From Deltaproteobacteria bacterium (GTDB taxonomy: Bacteria; Desulfobacterota; Deferrimicrobia; Deferrimicrobiales; Deferrimicrobiaceae), in NCBI GenBank assembly GCA_021815305.1, contig JAKAHC010000001.1:558001-622000 (forward strand): 64,000 nt of DNA, written 5' to 3'. Shown here one piece after another: positions 19,534 through 27,949 of the stretch. Under the pieces are notes generated by a model. It was not told the DNA's origin, did not search any database, and saw nothing but the letters and a program-made list of their open reading frames with translations. Position 1 is the first letter of the stretch. Each line of letters begins with the position of its first letter. The position numbers were made by a program, and so were the translations under genes.

Positions 19534-21230
19534 TTCTCTCTCTGCTCCGCCTTCCGGAGGCGGTTCAGCTTGGCCGCCACCTCGCCGGGATTCTCATGCC
19601 CCTTGGCGAGCGCCTTCTCGTACTGGGCGGCCGCCTCGTCGTCTCTCCCCTGCGCGCCGAGGACATCCCCGAGATGCTCCAGGATGACGGGGTCGTCGGG
19701 AACGAACGAAAGCGCCCGCCGCAGCTCCTCCTCGGCGCCCTTGTAGTCCCCCCGGCGGTAGAAGACCCACCCCAGGCTGTCGAGGAAGTACCCGTCGTCG
19801 GGCCGGATCGAAAGCGCCTGCCGGATCAGCTTCTCCGCCTCGTCCAGCCGCATTTTGCGTTCCGCGAACGTGTACCCCAGATAATTGAGGGCGGTGGCGT
19901 TCCGGGGGTCGAGGCGGATCGCCTTCTCCATCGACGCGATCACCTCGTCCCGTTTCCCGAGCTTGTCGTAGATCACGCCGAGGGAGAACCACGCCCCGGC
20001 GTTGGCGGGATCCTTCACGGTCGCCTCGGCGACCGCGGACCGGGCCTCTTCGTACCGGTGCGCCTCTTCGAGCAACCCTCCGAGAAAGAGCATCAGGTCG
20101 ACATCGGCGGGGAACTTCTCCCGCAGCTTCCGGACCAGGTCGATCGCCTCGCCGGTCTTCTTCTGCCGCGAGAGGAGCATCGACAGGTGGACCACCGCGT
20201 CCCTGTATGCGGGCGAGCCCTCGGGGACCTGCCGGTACGCCTGCATCGCCTCGGGGAGCGCTCCCTTTTCCTCGTACGCCGACCCGAGGAAGTATCGCAC
20301 CTGGGCGTTCCCCGGTTCCGCCGCGAGGACGAAGGAGAACTCGTTGATGGCGTCGTCGAAACGGTTCCGGTCGAGGTACAGGAGGCCGAGCTTCGTCCGG
20401 ACATCGATGCTGGTGGGGGAGAACTTCCTGAGCAGCTCGTACTGTCCGAGCGCCTGGTCGATCTTCTTCTGGCGGACCAGCACCCTCCCGAGCCGTTCGC
20501 GGATGTACGGGTTGTCCGGGGATGCGCGAAGAGCCCTCTCGTACCGCTCCTCGGCCTCGGAGTTCCGGCCGAGCAGTTCCAGCACCGTCCCGGAATCCAC
20601 CAGCGCGGCGTCGAAACCGGGCGCGATCGAGAGCGCCTTGTCGTAGTCGGCGAGGGCCTCATCGTACTTCTTTCCGACCGCGCGGATCTTCCCCCGGTAG
20701 TAGTACCCGAGGTACGAATCCGGGACCCGCCCGATCAGGGCGGCCAGGGTCTTCTCCGCGAGGGGAAATTTCCCCTGCTCCGCCTGGAGGGTCGCGAGGT
20801 GCAGGTACGCCTCCTCGTTCCCGGGATCTTCCGCGACGACGCGCTCGTACTCCGCCTCCGCCCTGGCGCGCTCTCCCGAAGCCGCGAGGATGCCCGCCAG
20901 GAGGTACCGCGTCCTGGTGTGCCCCGGTTCGGCCGACAGCGCCTTCTCGAGCGCCGCCCGCGCTTCGGCGAGCCGCCCTTTCTTCACCTCGATGTTGGCG
21001 ATCTCGTAGAGGATGTCCGGTTCGTTCCCCGCGGACTTCAGGGCCTTCCTGTACGAGTCCAGCGCCGCGTCGAGATTCCCCTCGCGGCTCTTGAGGTATC
21101 CGGCGAGGAATTCGGCGTAGGCGCGCCCCTCGACACGGGGGCGTACCGCCGAAGCGTTCCAGGAGAACGCCCCGGACGGAGCGGCAAAAAGAATGAGGGC
21201 CAGGGCCCCCATCGCGACGGGAATTCTCAT
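19530..21230 (-). CDS. Exported tetratricopeptide-repeat protein
   Basis: This 566-residue protein has a Sec signal peptide (cleavage expected near residue 21, after APSGA) followed by tandem TPR units along most of its length. Recognisable units include LDAALDSYRKAL, LAEARAALEKALSAEPGHTR, YDEALADYDKALSIAPGFDA and KGAEEELRRALSFVPDDP. Such proteins are periplasmic or outer-membrane scaffolds; PilW, BamD-like and PelB/BcsC-like scaffolds are known examples, but none can be assigned here. It is the first gene of the operon, starts 9 nt after a G-rich ribosome-binding site, and is translationally coupled to the lipoprotein gene. Confidence 0.88.
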   Translation of the reverse strand: MRIPVAMGALALILFAAPSGAFSWNASAVRPRVEGRAYAEFLAGYLKSREGNLDAALDSYRKALKSAGNEPDILYEIANIEVKKGRLAEARAALEKALSAEPGHTRTRYLLAGILAASGERARAEAEYERVVAEDPGNEEAYLHLATLQAEQGKFPLAEKTLAALIGRVPDSYLGYYYRGKIRAVGKKYDEALADYDKALSIAPGFDAALVDSGTVLELLGRNSEAEERYERALRASPDNPYIRERLGRVLVRQKKIDQALGQYELLRKFSPTSIDVRTKLGLLYLDRNRFDDAINEFSFVLAAEPGNAQVRYFLGSAYEEKGALPEAMQAYRQVPEGSPAYRDAVVHLSMLLSRQKKTGEAIDLVRKLREKFPADVDLMLFLGGLLEEAHRYEEARSAVAEATVKDPANAGAWFSLGVIYDKLGKRDEVIASMEKAIRLDPRNATALNYLGYTFAERKMRLDEAEKLIRQALSIRPDDGYFLDSLGWVFYRRGDYKGAEEELRRALSFVPDDPVILEHLGDVLGAQGRDDEAAAQYEKALAKGHENPGEVAAKLNRLRKAEQREK

Positions 21231-21261
21231 CCGTTCCCCCGAAGGAAAATGCAGCGAATGT

Positions 21262-21267
21262 ATTATA
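21262..21267 (-). promoter_or_regulatory. Probable -10 element of the TPR-opp operon
   Basis: The 66-bp gap between the divergent TPR and tldD genes contains TATAAT on the minus strand, preceded directly by TG (TGTATAAT). It is placed so that a transcript would start about 25 nt before the TPR start codon. No good -35 is seen at 16-18 bp. The same AT-rich core reads TATTAT or TATACA on the plus strand and may also serve tldD. Confidence 0.5.
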
Positions 21268-21296
21268 CACTACCCGGAAAACCGCAGGGGGAACCC

Positions 21297-22691
21297 GTGC
21301 CCGCAACCACGAGCCTGTCCGGACTGCCCGTTCCGAGGATCCTCTCCGCCCTTCTCTCCCGCGGGGGAGAGTACGGCGAGCTGTTCCTTGAGGAAGTGCG
21401 GTCCCTCTCGATCCTTCTGGAGGACGGCCGGATCGAGCGGGTCGTCTCGGGGACCGATGCCGGGATCGGCATGCGCCTGCTGTTCCAGGGAAAAACGTAC
21501 TACGCATACACGAACGAACGGTCCGCCGATCCTCTCCTTTCCCTTGCGTACGACCTGTCGCGCTACGCGGAAGGGGACGGCATCGCCGCCGCTCTTCCCG
21601 CCTCGGCGCGGGAGATCGCCGGTCCGACCGTCGTGCGGATCCCCCCCGATGCCCGCGGCATCGACGGGAAAGCGGCGATGGTCCGGGAAGTCGACCGGAT
21701 CGCCCGGGGAGTTTCCGCGGAGGTCCGGCAGGTCCGGGCGACCTACGCCGAGACGATGCGAACGATCGAAGTCGCCGCGCACCCCTCCGTGTTCGCACGG
21801 GAGGAGCAGACGTACGGCGTCCTCGGGGTCCAGTCGGTGGCCGGGAACGGGAGCGGGCTCACGATGGGGTACGAGTCGGCGGGGGGCACCGGGGGGCTGG
21901 AATTCCTCGACGGCGGGGTTCCCGAAGCGCTGGCGCGCAAGTCCGCCGGCAGGGCGGTCCGGACGCTCCACGCGGCGAAGCTTCCCGGCGGGCGGATGCC
22001 GGTGGTCCTCTCCTCGGAAGCGGGGGGGACGATGGTCCACGAGGCGATCGGCCACGGGCTGGAGGCCGATCTGGCGCTCCGGGGGATGTCCGTCTACAAG
22101 GACAAGCTCGGAGAGCGGGTGGGAAACCCTCTCGTGTCCATCGTGGACGACGCGACGCTTCCCGGGAGGCGCGGCTCCTTCGGGATCGACGACGAGGGGA
22201 CGAAGGGACAGAGGACGGTCCTTGTGGAAAAGGGCGTCCTCAAGGGGTTCCTCCGCGACCGGCTCTCCGCCATGCGGGACGGCGTCCCCGCCACCGGGAA
22301 CGGACGCAGGGAATCGTACCGCCACCGGCCGATCCCCCGGATGACGAACACGCTCATCCTCCCGGGCGGCACGCTCCCGGCGGAGGTCCTCTCCGGCGCG
22401 GACCGGGGACTGCTCGTGCTGAAGATGGGCGGCGGACAGGTGAACACCGTGACCGGCGATTTCATGTTCGAGGTCGCGGAAGGGTACCGGATCGAGGGCG
22501 GAAAGCGCGGGGAGCCGGTCCGCGGCGCCACGATCACCGGCAACGGCCCGGAGGTCCTCGCGATGATCGACCGCGTCGGTTCGGACCTCGGGTTCGGCAT
22601 CGGCACGTGCGGGAAGGACGGCCAGGGGGTTCCGGTGGGGGACGCGCAGCCCACCCTCTCCATCGGTCCTCCCCACATCACGGTGGGGTAG
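21297..22691 (+). CDS. tldD: TldD-family metalloprotease
   Basis: The 464-residue protein belongs to the TldD/PmbA zinc metallopeptidases, which cleave unfolded or natural-product peptides as a TldD/TldE heterodimer. The catalytic HEXXXH motif is present (VHEAIGHGLEAD, near residue 248), so this is the active TldD subunit. The N-terminal part has LEEVRSLSILLEDGRIERV, and the C-terminal part has RRESYRHRPIPRMTNT, GADRGLLVLKMGGGQVN and GTCGKDGQGVPVG, all TldD signatures. GTG at 21297 was chosen because AGGGGGA lies just upstream; ATG codons at 21249 and 21258 overlap the likely promoter. No TldE/PmbA partner is encoded in the window. Confidence 0.93.
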   Translation: MPATTSLSGLPVPRILSALLSRGGEYGELFLEEVRSLSILLEDGRIERVVSGTDAGIGMRLLFQGKTYYAYTNERSADPLLSLAYDLSRYAEGDGIAAALPASAREIAGPTVVRIPPDARGIDGKAAMVREVDRIARGVSAEVRQVRATYAETMRTIEVAAHPSVFAREEQTYGVLGVQSVAGNGSGLTMGYESAGGTGGLEFLDGGVPEALARKSAGRAVRTLHAAKLPGGRMPVVLSSEAGGTMVHEAIGHGLEADLALRGMSVYKDKLGERVGNPLVSIVDDATLPGRRGSFGIDDEGTKGQRTVLVEKGVLKGFLRDRLSAMRDGVPATGNGRRESYRHRPIPRMTNTLILPGGTLPAEVLSGADRGLLVLKMGGGQVNTVTGDFMFEVAEGYRIEGGKRGEPVRGATITGNGPEVLAMIDRVGSDLGFGIGTCGKDGQGVPVGDAQPTLSIGPPHITVG

Positions 22692-22703
22692 CCCGGGGAG
22701 ACC

Positions 22704-23324
22704 ATGGTCACGCGCATCCTGGAAACCCTCGCGGGTTTCGTCATCTTCGTCATCTCCTGGCTCGGGCTCCCGGGCATCGTCCTCCTGATGGCCATCGAGT
22801 CGGCCTGCATCCCCCTCCCGTCGGAGGTGATCATGCCGTTCTCCGGCTACCTCGTGCACAAGGGCGTCCATTCCCTCTGGGGGGTGGCGCTGGCGGGGGC
22901 TTTCGGATGCGTGGCGGGATCGGTCCCGGCGTATTACCTCGGGATGTACGGAGGCCGCCCGCTCGTCGAGAAGTACGGAAGGTACGTGCTCATGTCCCGC
23001 CACGACCTCGATCTCGCCGACCGGTGGTTCGCCCGCCACGGAGAGGCGACGGTTTTCCTTGCGCGCCTGCTTCCCGTGGTCCGCACCTTCATCGCCTTCC
23101 CCGCCGGGGTCGCGCGGATGGACATGAGGCGCTTCCTCCTCTACACCTTCGCGGGTTCGCTCCCGTGGTGCCTGGGGCTCGCATACGTCGGGATGGTGCT
23201 GGGCGAGAAATGGCCGACCCTGCGGGTGTACTTCCACCGGTTCGACCTTCTGATCGGGGCGGCCCTGCTGGCGGGGGTCGCCTGGTACGTCCAAAGGCAC
23301 CTCCGGCACCGCGGGGAAGAGTAG
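22704..23324 (+). CDS. DedA-family membrane protein
   Basis: The 206-residue integral membrane protein is a DedA/SNARE-associated family member. Some family members move undecaprenyl phosphate or phosphatidylethanolamine across the inner membrane. Family hallmarks are ESACIPLPSEVIMPFSGYL, the glycine-rich AGSVPAYYLGMYGGRP, and RLLPVVRTFIAFPAGVARM, which holds the conserved re-entrant arginine. Four to five membrane segments are predictable. It starts 12 bp after tldD and is probably co-transcribed. Which lipid it handles cannot be told from sequence. Confidence 0.92.
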   Translation: MVTRILETLAGFVIFVISWLGLPGIVLLMAIESACIPLPSEVIMPFSGYLVHKGVHSLWGVALAGAFGCVAGSVPAYYLGMYGGRPLVEKYGRYVLMSRHDLDLADRWFARHGEATVFLARLLPVVRTFIAFPAGVARMDMRRFLLYTFAGSLPWCLGLAYVGMVLGEKWPTLRVYFHRFDLLIGAALLAGVAWYVQRHLRHRGEE

Positions 23325-23349
23325 GGGAAGGGGGGGATCCCCCTCCGCG

Positions 23350-24114
23350 TCAAGACTTCCGGTCCGCCTCCTCGCGGAGCAGCCGCATCACGCGGAACGC
23401 CTCGGCGTATTTCGGGCGCCGCGTCCGCCCCGATCCCGCCGTCCGCCGCGCGGGCGCGCGCCGCCCCTCTTCCATCGCGCGGCCGTAGATCCACGGAGAG
23501 ATGTCCCGCTCGCCGAGCTGGCTTCTGTGGGCCCGCAGGGCGTCGATCTTCACCCCGATCGTCCCGGTGACGTCGATCCACGTGTCGGGCGCATGCGTGG
23601 AACTGACGTACACGGCGTGGACCTTGTGCGCCCGCCCCGCCTCCGGCCACAGGAGTTCCATCTCCGCGCAGGGGAACACCGCCTCCAGAGCCGCCTTCCC
23701 CGCCGCGAGGTGGTCGGGGTGGTTGATGTACCGGTCTCCGAAAAAGAGGGCCTGCGGGTCGTTGCACAGGACCACTTCGGGCCTGCGCCGCCGGATCTGG
23801 CGGACCAACTCCTTCCGCACGGCGAGGGTGGGTTCGAGGGTGCAGTCGCCCTTGCGCAGGAACGCCACCTCCGAAACGCCCAGGATCCGGGCCGCCTCCC
23901 GCTCTTCCCGCTCGCGCACCCTGGCGAGGGACGCAAGCGTGAATTTCCCGTCGTGCGTTCCCACGTTGCCGCTGGTGATCAGCACGAAGGTGAACTCGCA
24001 CCCCGCGCGGGTCCACTTCGCGACCGTCCCGGCGACGGTGAACTCGATGTCGTCGGGGTGCGCGTAGATGGCCATCGCCGAGCGGGGCACGTAATCCGCA
24101 TCGAATATCGGCAC
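23350..24114 (-). CDS. PIG-L/LmbE-family zinc deacetylase
   Basis: The 254-residue protein carries the PIG-L deacetylase signature AHPDDIEF (residues 18-25), whose His and Asp bind zinc, plus LITSGNVGTHDGKF and the second metal motif INHPDHLAAG. Relatives remove acetyl groups from N-acetylglucosaminyl lipids or thiol precursors such as bacillithiol and mycothiol. A basic stretch near the C terminus (RRAPARRTAGSGRTRRPK) is unusual. The GTG start has GGGAGG 6 nt upstream. It faces dedA, 25 bp away, with a short GGGGATCCCC palindrome between the stops. The substrate is unknown. Confidence 0.88.
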   Translation of the reverse strand: MPIFDADYVPRSAMAIYAHPDDIEFTVAGTVAKWTRAGCEFTFVLITSGNVGTHDGKFTLASLARVREREEREAARILGVSEVAFLRKGDCTLEPTLAVRKELVRQIRRRRPEVVLCNDPQALFFGDRYINHPDHLAAGKAALEAVFPCAEMELLWPEAGRAHKVHAVYVSSTHAPDTWIDVTGTIGVKIDALRAHRSQLGERDISPWIYGRAMEEGRRAPARRTAGSGRTRRPKYAEAFRVMRLLREEADRKS

Positions 24115-24203
24115 GGGCAGCCTCCCTTTCTTCCGCGAGGTTCTCTTGGGGTAAGATGATCCTCTGGGCCGCAGGGACTCCGAAGCCCGAAGGGAATCTT
24201 CCG

Positions 24204-24938
24204 GTGGAAAACCGTTTCACGGCGATCATCGCCGAGGCCGAGAAGGCCCGCAAGGGGCTCGCCGCGTGCGCCGTCGTGTTCCTCGTCCTGGCGGCGGCGT
24301 GTTTCGCCATTTCCGAGAGGGTGCTGCTGGTGCTGGTGCGCCTTCTGGGGAAAAAGCTCGTCTCCTATTCGCCGGAAGAGGGATTCATCGCCCTGGCCTC
24401 CCTCTCCCTGTATTGCGCCTTCGTGCTGACCCTCCCCGTGGCGGGGTACCTGCTGTGGCGCGGGGCGATCCTCCCGCGCGTCCCCGGCTGGCGGAGGTGG
24501 GGGGGGGCCGTCATCCTGGTCGCCGCCGCGCTGTTCCTGTGCGGGGTGCTCCTCGGCTACTACGTGCTCCTGCCGGCGGGGATCGGGTTCCTTACGGGGT
24601 TCGAGACGAGGGAGGTGCGCGCCCTCATCTCGGCGAAGAAGTTCATCTCCTTCTGCGGGACGATGCTCATCGGCCTGGGGCTTGCCTTCGAAGCGCCGCT
24701 GTTGTCCTTCTTCCTCGCGCGCGCGGGGTGGCTCACGCCCGACTTTTTCCGGAACCGCTGGCGGCACGCCATCCTGATCTGCACGGTCCTCGCGGCGGTC
24801 ATCACCCCCACGCCGGACGTCTACAACATGACGCTGATGACGACGCCGCTGCTTGGGCTCTATTTCCTCTCCTTCCTCGTCGTCCTTGCGGCCGCGCCCA
24901 GGGCACGGGGACGGACCTGTCCCGGTACGAGCCGCTGA
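24204..24938 (+). CDS. tatC: Sec-independent protein translocase TatC
   Basis: About 244 residues from the GTG at 24204 give a six-helix membrane protein with TatC features: SYSPEEGFIALASLSLYCAF (the substrate-binding P.E.F region), and CGTMLIGLGLAFEAPLLSF, which contains the conserved membrane glutamate. NRWRHAILICTVLAAVITP matches the last conserved block. TatC recognises twin-arginine signal peptides in the inner membrane. GTG 24204 is preferred because AGGGA lies about 8 nt upstream; an ATG at 24156 is in frame but overlaps a -10-like TAAGAT. No tatA or tatB gene is nearby, so they must lie elsewhere. The sequence is somewhat divergent from classical TatC. Confidence 0.85.
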   Translation: MENRFTAIIAEAEKARKGLAACAVVFLVLAAACFAISERVLLVLVRLLGKKLVSYSPEEGFIALASLSLYCAFVLTLPVAGYLLWRGAILPRVPGWRRWGGAVILVAAALFLCGVLLGYYVLLPAGIGFLTGFETREVRALISAKKFISFCGTMLIGLGLAFEAPLLSFFLARAGWLTPDFFRNRWRHAILICTVLAAVITPTPDVYNMTLMTTPLLGLYFLSFLVVLAAAPRARGRTCPGTSR

Positions 24939-24958
24939 GGCGTTCCCTTCCGCGCCTT

Positions 24959-24977
24959 CCGGCCGGCTCCCGGCCGG
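24959..24977. terminator. Perfect hairpin between convergent tatC and kinase genes
   Basis: CCGGCCGG repeats on both sides of a 3-base CTC loop (24959-24966 and 24970-24977), ending directly at the stop of the kinase gene and 21 bp after the tatC stop. There is no T-run on either side, so it may slow or stabilise both mRNAs and not terminate alone. Confidence 0.5.
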
Positions 24978-26708
24978 TTACGTCGCCCGCCCGAGGGATT
25001 CGCGCACCTTCCGCAACAGGGCGGACGGGGTGTAGGGCTTCTGGAGGAAAGCGGCTTCCGAGTTCCGGACTCCGTGGTGGACGACGGCGTCGGCAGTGTA
25101 GCCCGACATGTACAGCACTTTCATCTCCGGTCTTCGCGCGGAGAGATGTTCCGCCAGTTCCCGGCCGCTCATGTTCGGCATCACCACGTCCGTCACCAGG
25201 AGATGGATCGGACTTGCGTGCCGTGACGCCAGGGAGAGGGCATCCTCGCCACAGGACGCCTCAAGGACGGTGTACCCGGCCTTTCGGAGAACTTCCCGGA
25301 CCAGATGGCGCACGATTTCCTCGTCTTCCACCAAGAGAAGGGTTTCGTGTCCCGCGGAGGCGTCGGATGCCTCCGCGCATTGCACTGCGTTATCGCTCGC
25401 CTCGGGAAACGAAGGCAGATAGATCCGGAACGTCGTCCCGCTTCCCGGCTCGCTGCTCACCGCGACATGCCCTTCGCTCTGCTTCACGATCCCGTAGACC
25501 GTGGACAGCCCCAGCCCCGTCCCCTTCCCGATCTCCTTCGTCGTAAAGAAAGGTTCGAAGATGTGCCCAAGGGTTTCCGCGTCCATCCCGCAGCCGGTAT
25601 CGGAAATGCTCAAGACCGTGAAAAGTCCGGAGACCTCCGCGCCGCCTTCGTAGAGGACCGCCCCGTCCAGTTTTCCGTTCGCCGTTTCGATCGTGAGCTT
25701 CCCTCCCCCCGACATCGCGTCGCGCGCGTTCACCGCCAGGTTCATGATCACCTGTTCGATCTGCCCGGGATCGGCCTTCACCCGCCACAGCCCGGGATCG
25801 AGGATCGTCACCAGTTCGACATCCTCTCCGATCAACCGCCGGAGCATCGTCTCCGTGTCGGATACCACCTCGTTCAGATCCAGCACCTTCATCCGGAAGA
25901 CCTGGCGTCGGCTGTACGCCAGGAGTTGCAGGGTCAGTTTCGCCGCCCGCTCCCCCGCTTTCAGGATCTCCTCCACGTCCTTCCGCAACGGGTCGCCTTC
26001 CGCGAACTTGGAAAGGAGCATGGCGCCATAGCCGTTGATCACCATCAGGAGGTTGTTGAAATCGTGGGCGATCCCACCCGCGAGTCTTCCTACCGCTTCC
26101 GTCTTTTGCGACTGGCGCAGGCGCTCTTCGCTCTCCAGCAACGCCTTCTCGGTCCGCCTGCGCTTCTCCTCGACCCCGATGGCGGAGGCGATGGCGCCCA
26201 TCGTCCGAAGGTCGTCCTCGGTCGGGATGAAATCGTTCTGGTACACCAGGCACAGGGAACCGTCCTCCCCGCCGCCGGTCCGGACTCTCAGCCCGATGTA
26301 CGTTCGTAGCCCGTAGGGGACCACGTTCGGGTCGGTCGCCGCATAGTGGGTCGCGGGCAGGTTCCGGATCACGAGGGCATCGTCCCTGTTCCGGCGGATC
26401 ACGTCGTAACAGATATGACCCTCCGGCCGATCCACGGGGTTGTAACCGGGCGGTGTGTTCCATTGCCCCCAGGAGCAGAGCATCCCCTGGTCGATGCGGT
26501 TGTAGAGGGCGCACGCCGCGCCCAGCAGCTCTCCGCAGACGGCGGTGAGGCGGTTGATGTTCTCCTTCGGATCCGATCCGAAACCGAGGAAACATTCGTT
26601 GATCTTCGCCAGGCGCACTTCGGCGCGATTCCGCCCGGCGACTTCGACGATTGCGCCCTGCGCCGTTTCCGCAAGGGCCCGGAATCCGTTGTCGCTCCCG
26701 GGTGTCAT
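24978..26708 (-). CDS. GAF hybrid histidine kinase with C-terminal receiver
   Basis: The 576-residue soluble protein has no signal peptide or membrane helix. Residues about 30-180 form a GAF-type sensor (CALYNRIDQGMLCSWGQW and YGLRTYIGLRVRTG fit a redox or small-molecule sensing GAF). A short coiled coil joins it to a HisKA domain with the phospho-accepting histidine H215 in GGIAHDFNNLL. The ATPase has NLAVNARDAMSGGG, ISDTGCGMD and FFTTKEIGKGTGLGLSTVYG. A C-terminal receiver domain (LLLVEDEEIVRHLV, phospho-Asp in VTDVVMPNMSG, and FLQKPYTP) follows. No partner regulator is adjacent, so output is unknown. It faces tatC. Confidence 0.93.
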   Translation of the reverse strand: MTPGSDNGFRALAETAQGAIVEVAGRNRAEVRLAKINECFLGFGSDPKENINRLTAVCGELLGAACALYNRIDQGMLCSWGQWNTPPGYNPVDRPEGHICYDVIRRNRDDALVIRNLPATHYAATDPNVVPYGLRTYIGLRVRTGGGEDGSLCLVYQNDFIPTEDDLRTMGAIASAIGVEEKRRRTEKALLESEERLRQSQKTEAVGRLAGGIAHDFNNLLMVINGYGAMLLSKFAEGDPLRKDVEEILKAGERAAKLTLQLLAYSRRQVFRMKVLDLNEVVSDTETMLRRLIGEDVELVTILDPGLWRVKADPGQIEQVIMNLAVNARDAMSGGGKLTIETANGKLDGAVLYEGGAEVSGLFTVLSISDTGCGMDAETLGHIFEPFFTTKEIGKGTGLGLSTVYGIVKQSEGHVAVSSEPGSGTTFRIYLPSFPEASDNAVQCAEASDASAGHETLLLVEDEEIVRHLVREVLRKAGYTVLEASCGEDALSLASRHASPIHLLVTDVVMPNMSGRELAEHLSARRPEMKVLYMSGYTADAVVHHGVRNSEAAFLQKPYTPSALLRKVRESLGRAT

Positions 26709-26816
26709 CCCGCCCGCCTCCTTGCATCGAAAGTAACAGATATATTCTATCGGAAGGGGAAAAGGGAAACACTACCGAAAACGGGGGGATTTTCTCCTGG
26801 CCGCGCCTTCACCGAT

Positions 26817-27794
26817 TCATCGGGGGAAGAGCCCCAGGTCGCGCAACATCGCCAGGTCTTCCTCCGCCGGACGGCCCGTCGTGGTGAGGTAGTTTCCCAC
26901 CATCGTTCCCGTGGCCCCCGCCGCGAACATCAGCGACTGCAGGCCGCGCAGGTTCACCTCCCGGCCCCCGCAGACGATGATCTCCCGCGCCGGGTTCGTG
27001 AGCCGAAGCATCGCGATGATCCGCAGGCACGAAGTCGGCGTGAGCTCCCGACGGCCCTCCATCGGGGTCCCGGGGACGGGGTTCAGGAAATTGACCGGAA
27101 TGGAGTCCACGCCGAGCTCCCGCAGCGTCATCGCAAGCTCCACGCGGTCCCGGAGGGACTCTCCCAGCCCGAAGATCCCCCCGCAGCACACCCAGGCCCC
27201 GGCGTTCCCGGCGGCCCGGACCGCCGCCACGTCCTCCTCGTAATCGTGGGTGGTGCAGATCCTCGGGAAAAAGGAGCGTGAGGTCTCGAGGTTGTGGTGA
27301 ACCGACCGCAGTCCCCGCGACAGGAGATATTCCACGTCGCGCGGAGGGAGGGTGCCCAGGCTCACGCACGTCTCCAGCCCCAGCTCCGTCCCGATCCGCG
27401 CCACCGCGTCCCCCACCCGCGCCAGTTCCTTCCGGTCGCGCATCGCAAGGCCCGAGGCGACGATGGAGAATTCCCGCGCGCCCCGCTCTTTCGCCTCCGA
27501 GGCCGCCCGGAAGATCTCCTCCCCGGAAAGGAGGGGGTATTTCGGGATCTCCGCGGCGGATTGCCTCGACTGGGCGCAGAAGGAGCAGTCCTCCGAGCAC
27601 GCCCCCGACTTCGCGTTGACGATGGAACAGAGACGGATTCCGTCTCCCTTGAACCTCCGCCGGACGGCCTCGGCCACATCGAGCAGGCGCCACAGCGCGG
27701 CGTCGGGCAGAGACACCACCTCCAGGGCATCCTCCTCCCCGATTCCTTCCCCATCCATCGCCCGGCTTCGGATCCTCTCCCAGAACGCATCCAC
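26817..27794 (-). CDS. bioB: Biotin synthase
   Basis: The 325-residue radical SAM enzyme inserts sulfur into dethiobiotin, the last step of biotin synthesis. The SAM-cluster motif is CSEDCSFC (CxxxCxxC). Other BioB features include ICSIVNAKSGACSEDCSFCA-type context, YNLETS-like HHNLETSRSFFPRI, GAWVCCGGIFGLGES and IPVNFLNPVPGTP. The GTG at 27794 follows GGAGGAG with 7-nt spacing, and the N-terminal helix begins MDAFWERIRSRAM. No other bio genes are in the window, so the pathway is split. A separate promoter with a strong -35 is upstream. Confidence 0.95.
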   Translation of the reverse strand: MDAFWERIRSRAMDGEGIGEEDALEVVSLPDAALWRLLDVAEAVRRRFKGDGIRLCSIVNAKSGACSEDCSFCAQSRQSAAEIPKYPLLSGEEIFRAASEAKERGAREFSIVASGLAMRDRKELARVGDAVARIGTELGLETCVSLGTLPPRDVEYLLSRGLRSVHHNLETSRSFFPRICTTHDYEEDVAAVRAAGNAGAWVCCGGIFGLGESLRDRVELAMTLRELGVDSIPVNFLNPVPGTPMEGRRELTPTSCLRIIAMLRLTNPAREIIVCGGREVNLRGLQSLMFAAGATGTMVGNYLTTTGRPAEEDLAMLRDLGLFPR

Positions 27795-27827
27795 GGGCCG
27801 ACTCCTCCAGGGATTTCGAAGCGTTTC

Positions 27828-27857
27828 ATTCTCCCCGGAATCTCCGGTTTCTGTCAA
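27828..27857 (-). promoter_or_regulatory. bioB promoter with a palindrome in the spacer
   Basis: On the minus strand a consensus -35 TTGACA (27852-27857) is followed after 18 bp by GAGAAT (27828-27833). The spacer contains the palindrome CCGGA-GAT-TCCGG (27835-27847). Its position between -35 and -10 is what one expects of a repressor operator. It does not look like the BioR site, and the regulator is unknown. Confidence 0.55.
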
Positions 27858-27949
27858 CCTGCCTGCCTCCCGAAGGTTTACAGCCTTTCCCCGCCCCGCA
27901 CCTTCCCTCCGGGCCGAAATCCCCGGGCCCATGCGTCGGGAAACCCCCG

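Noticed and set aside
23330-23343. GGGGATCCCC palindrome between dedA and the deacetylase gene
   Set aside because: It has no loop and no T-run, so it is weak as a terminator and too short to claim as an operator.
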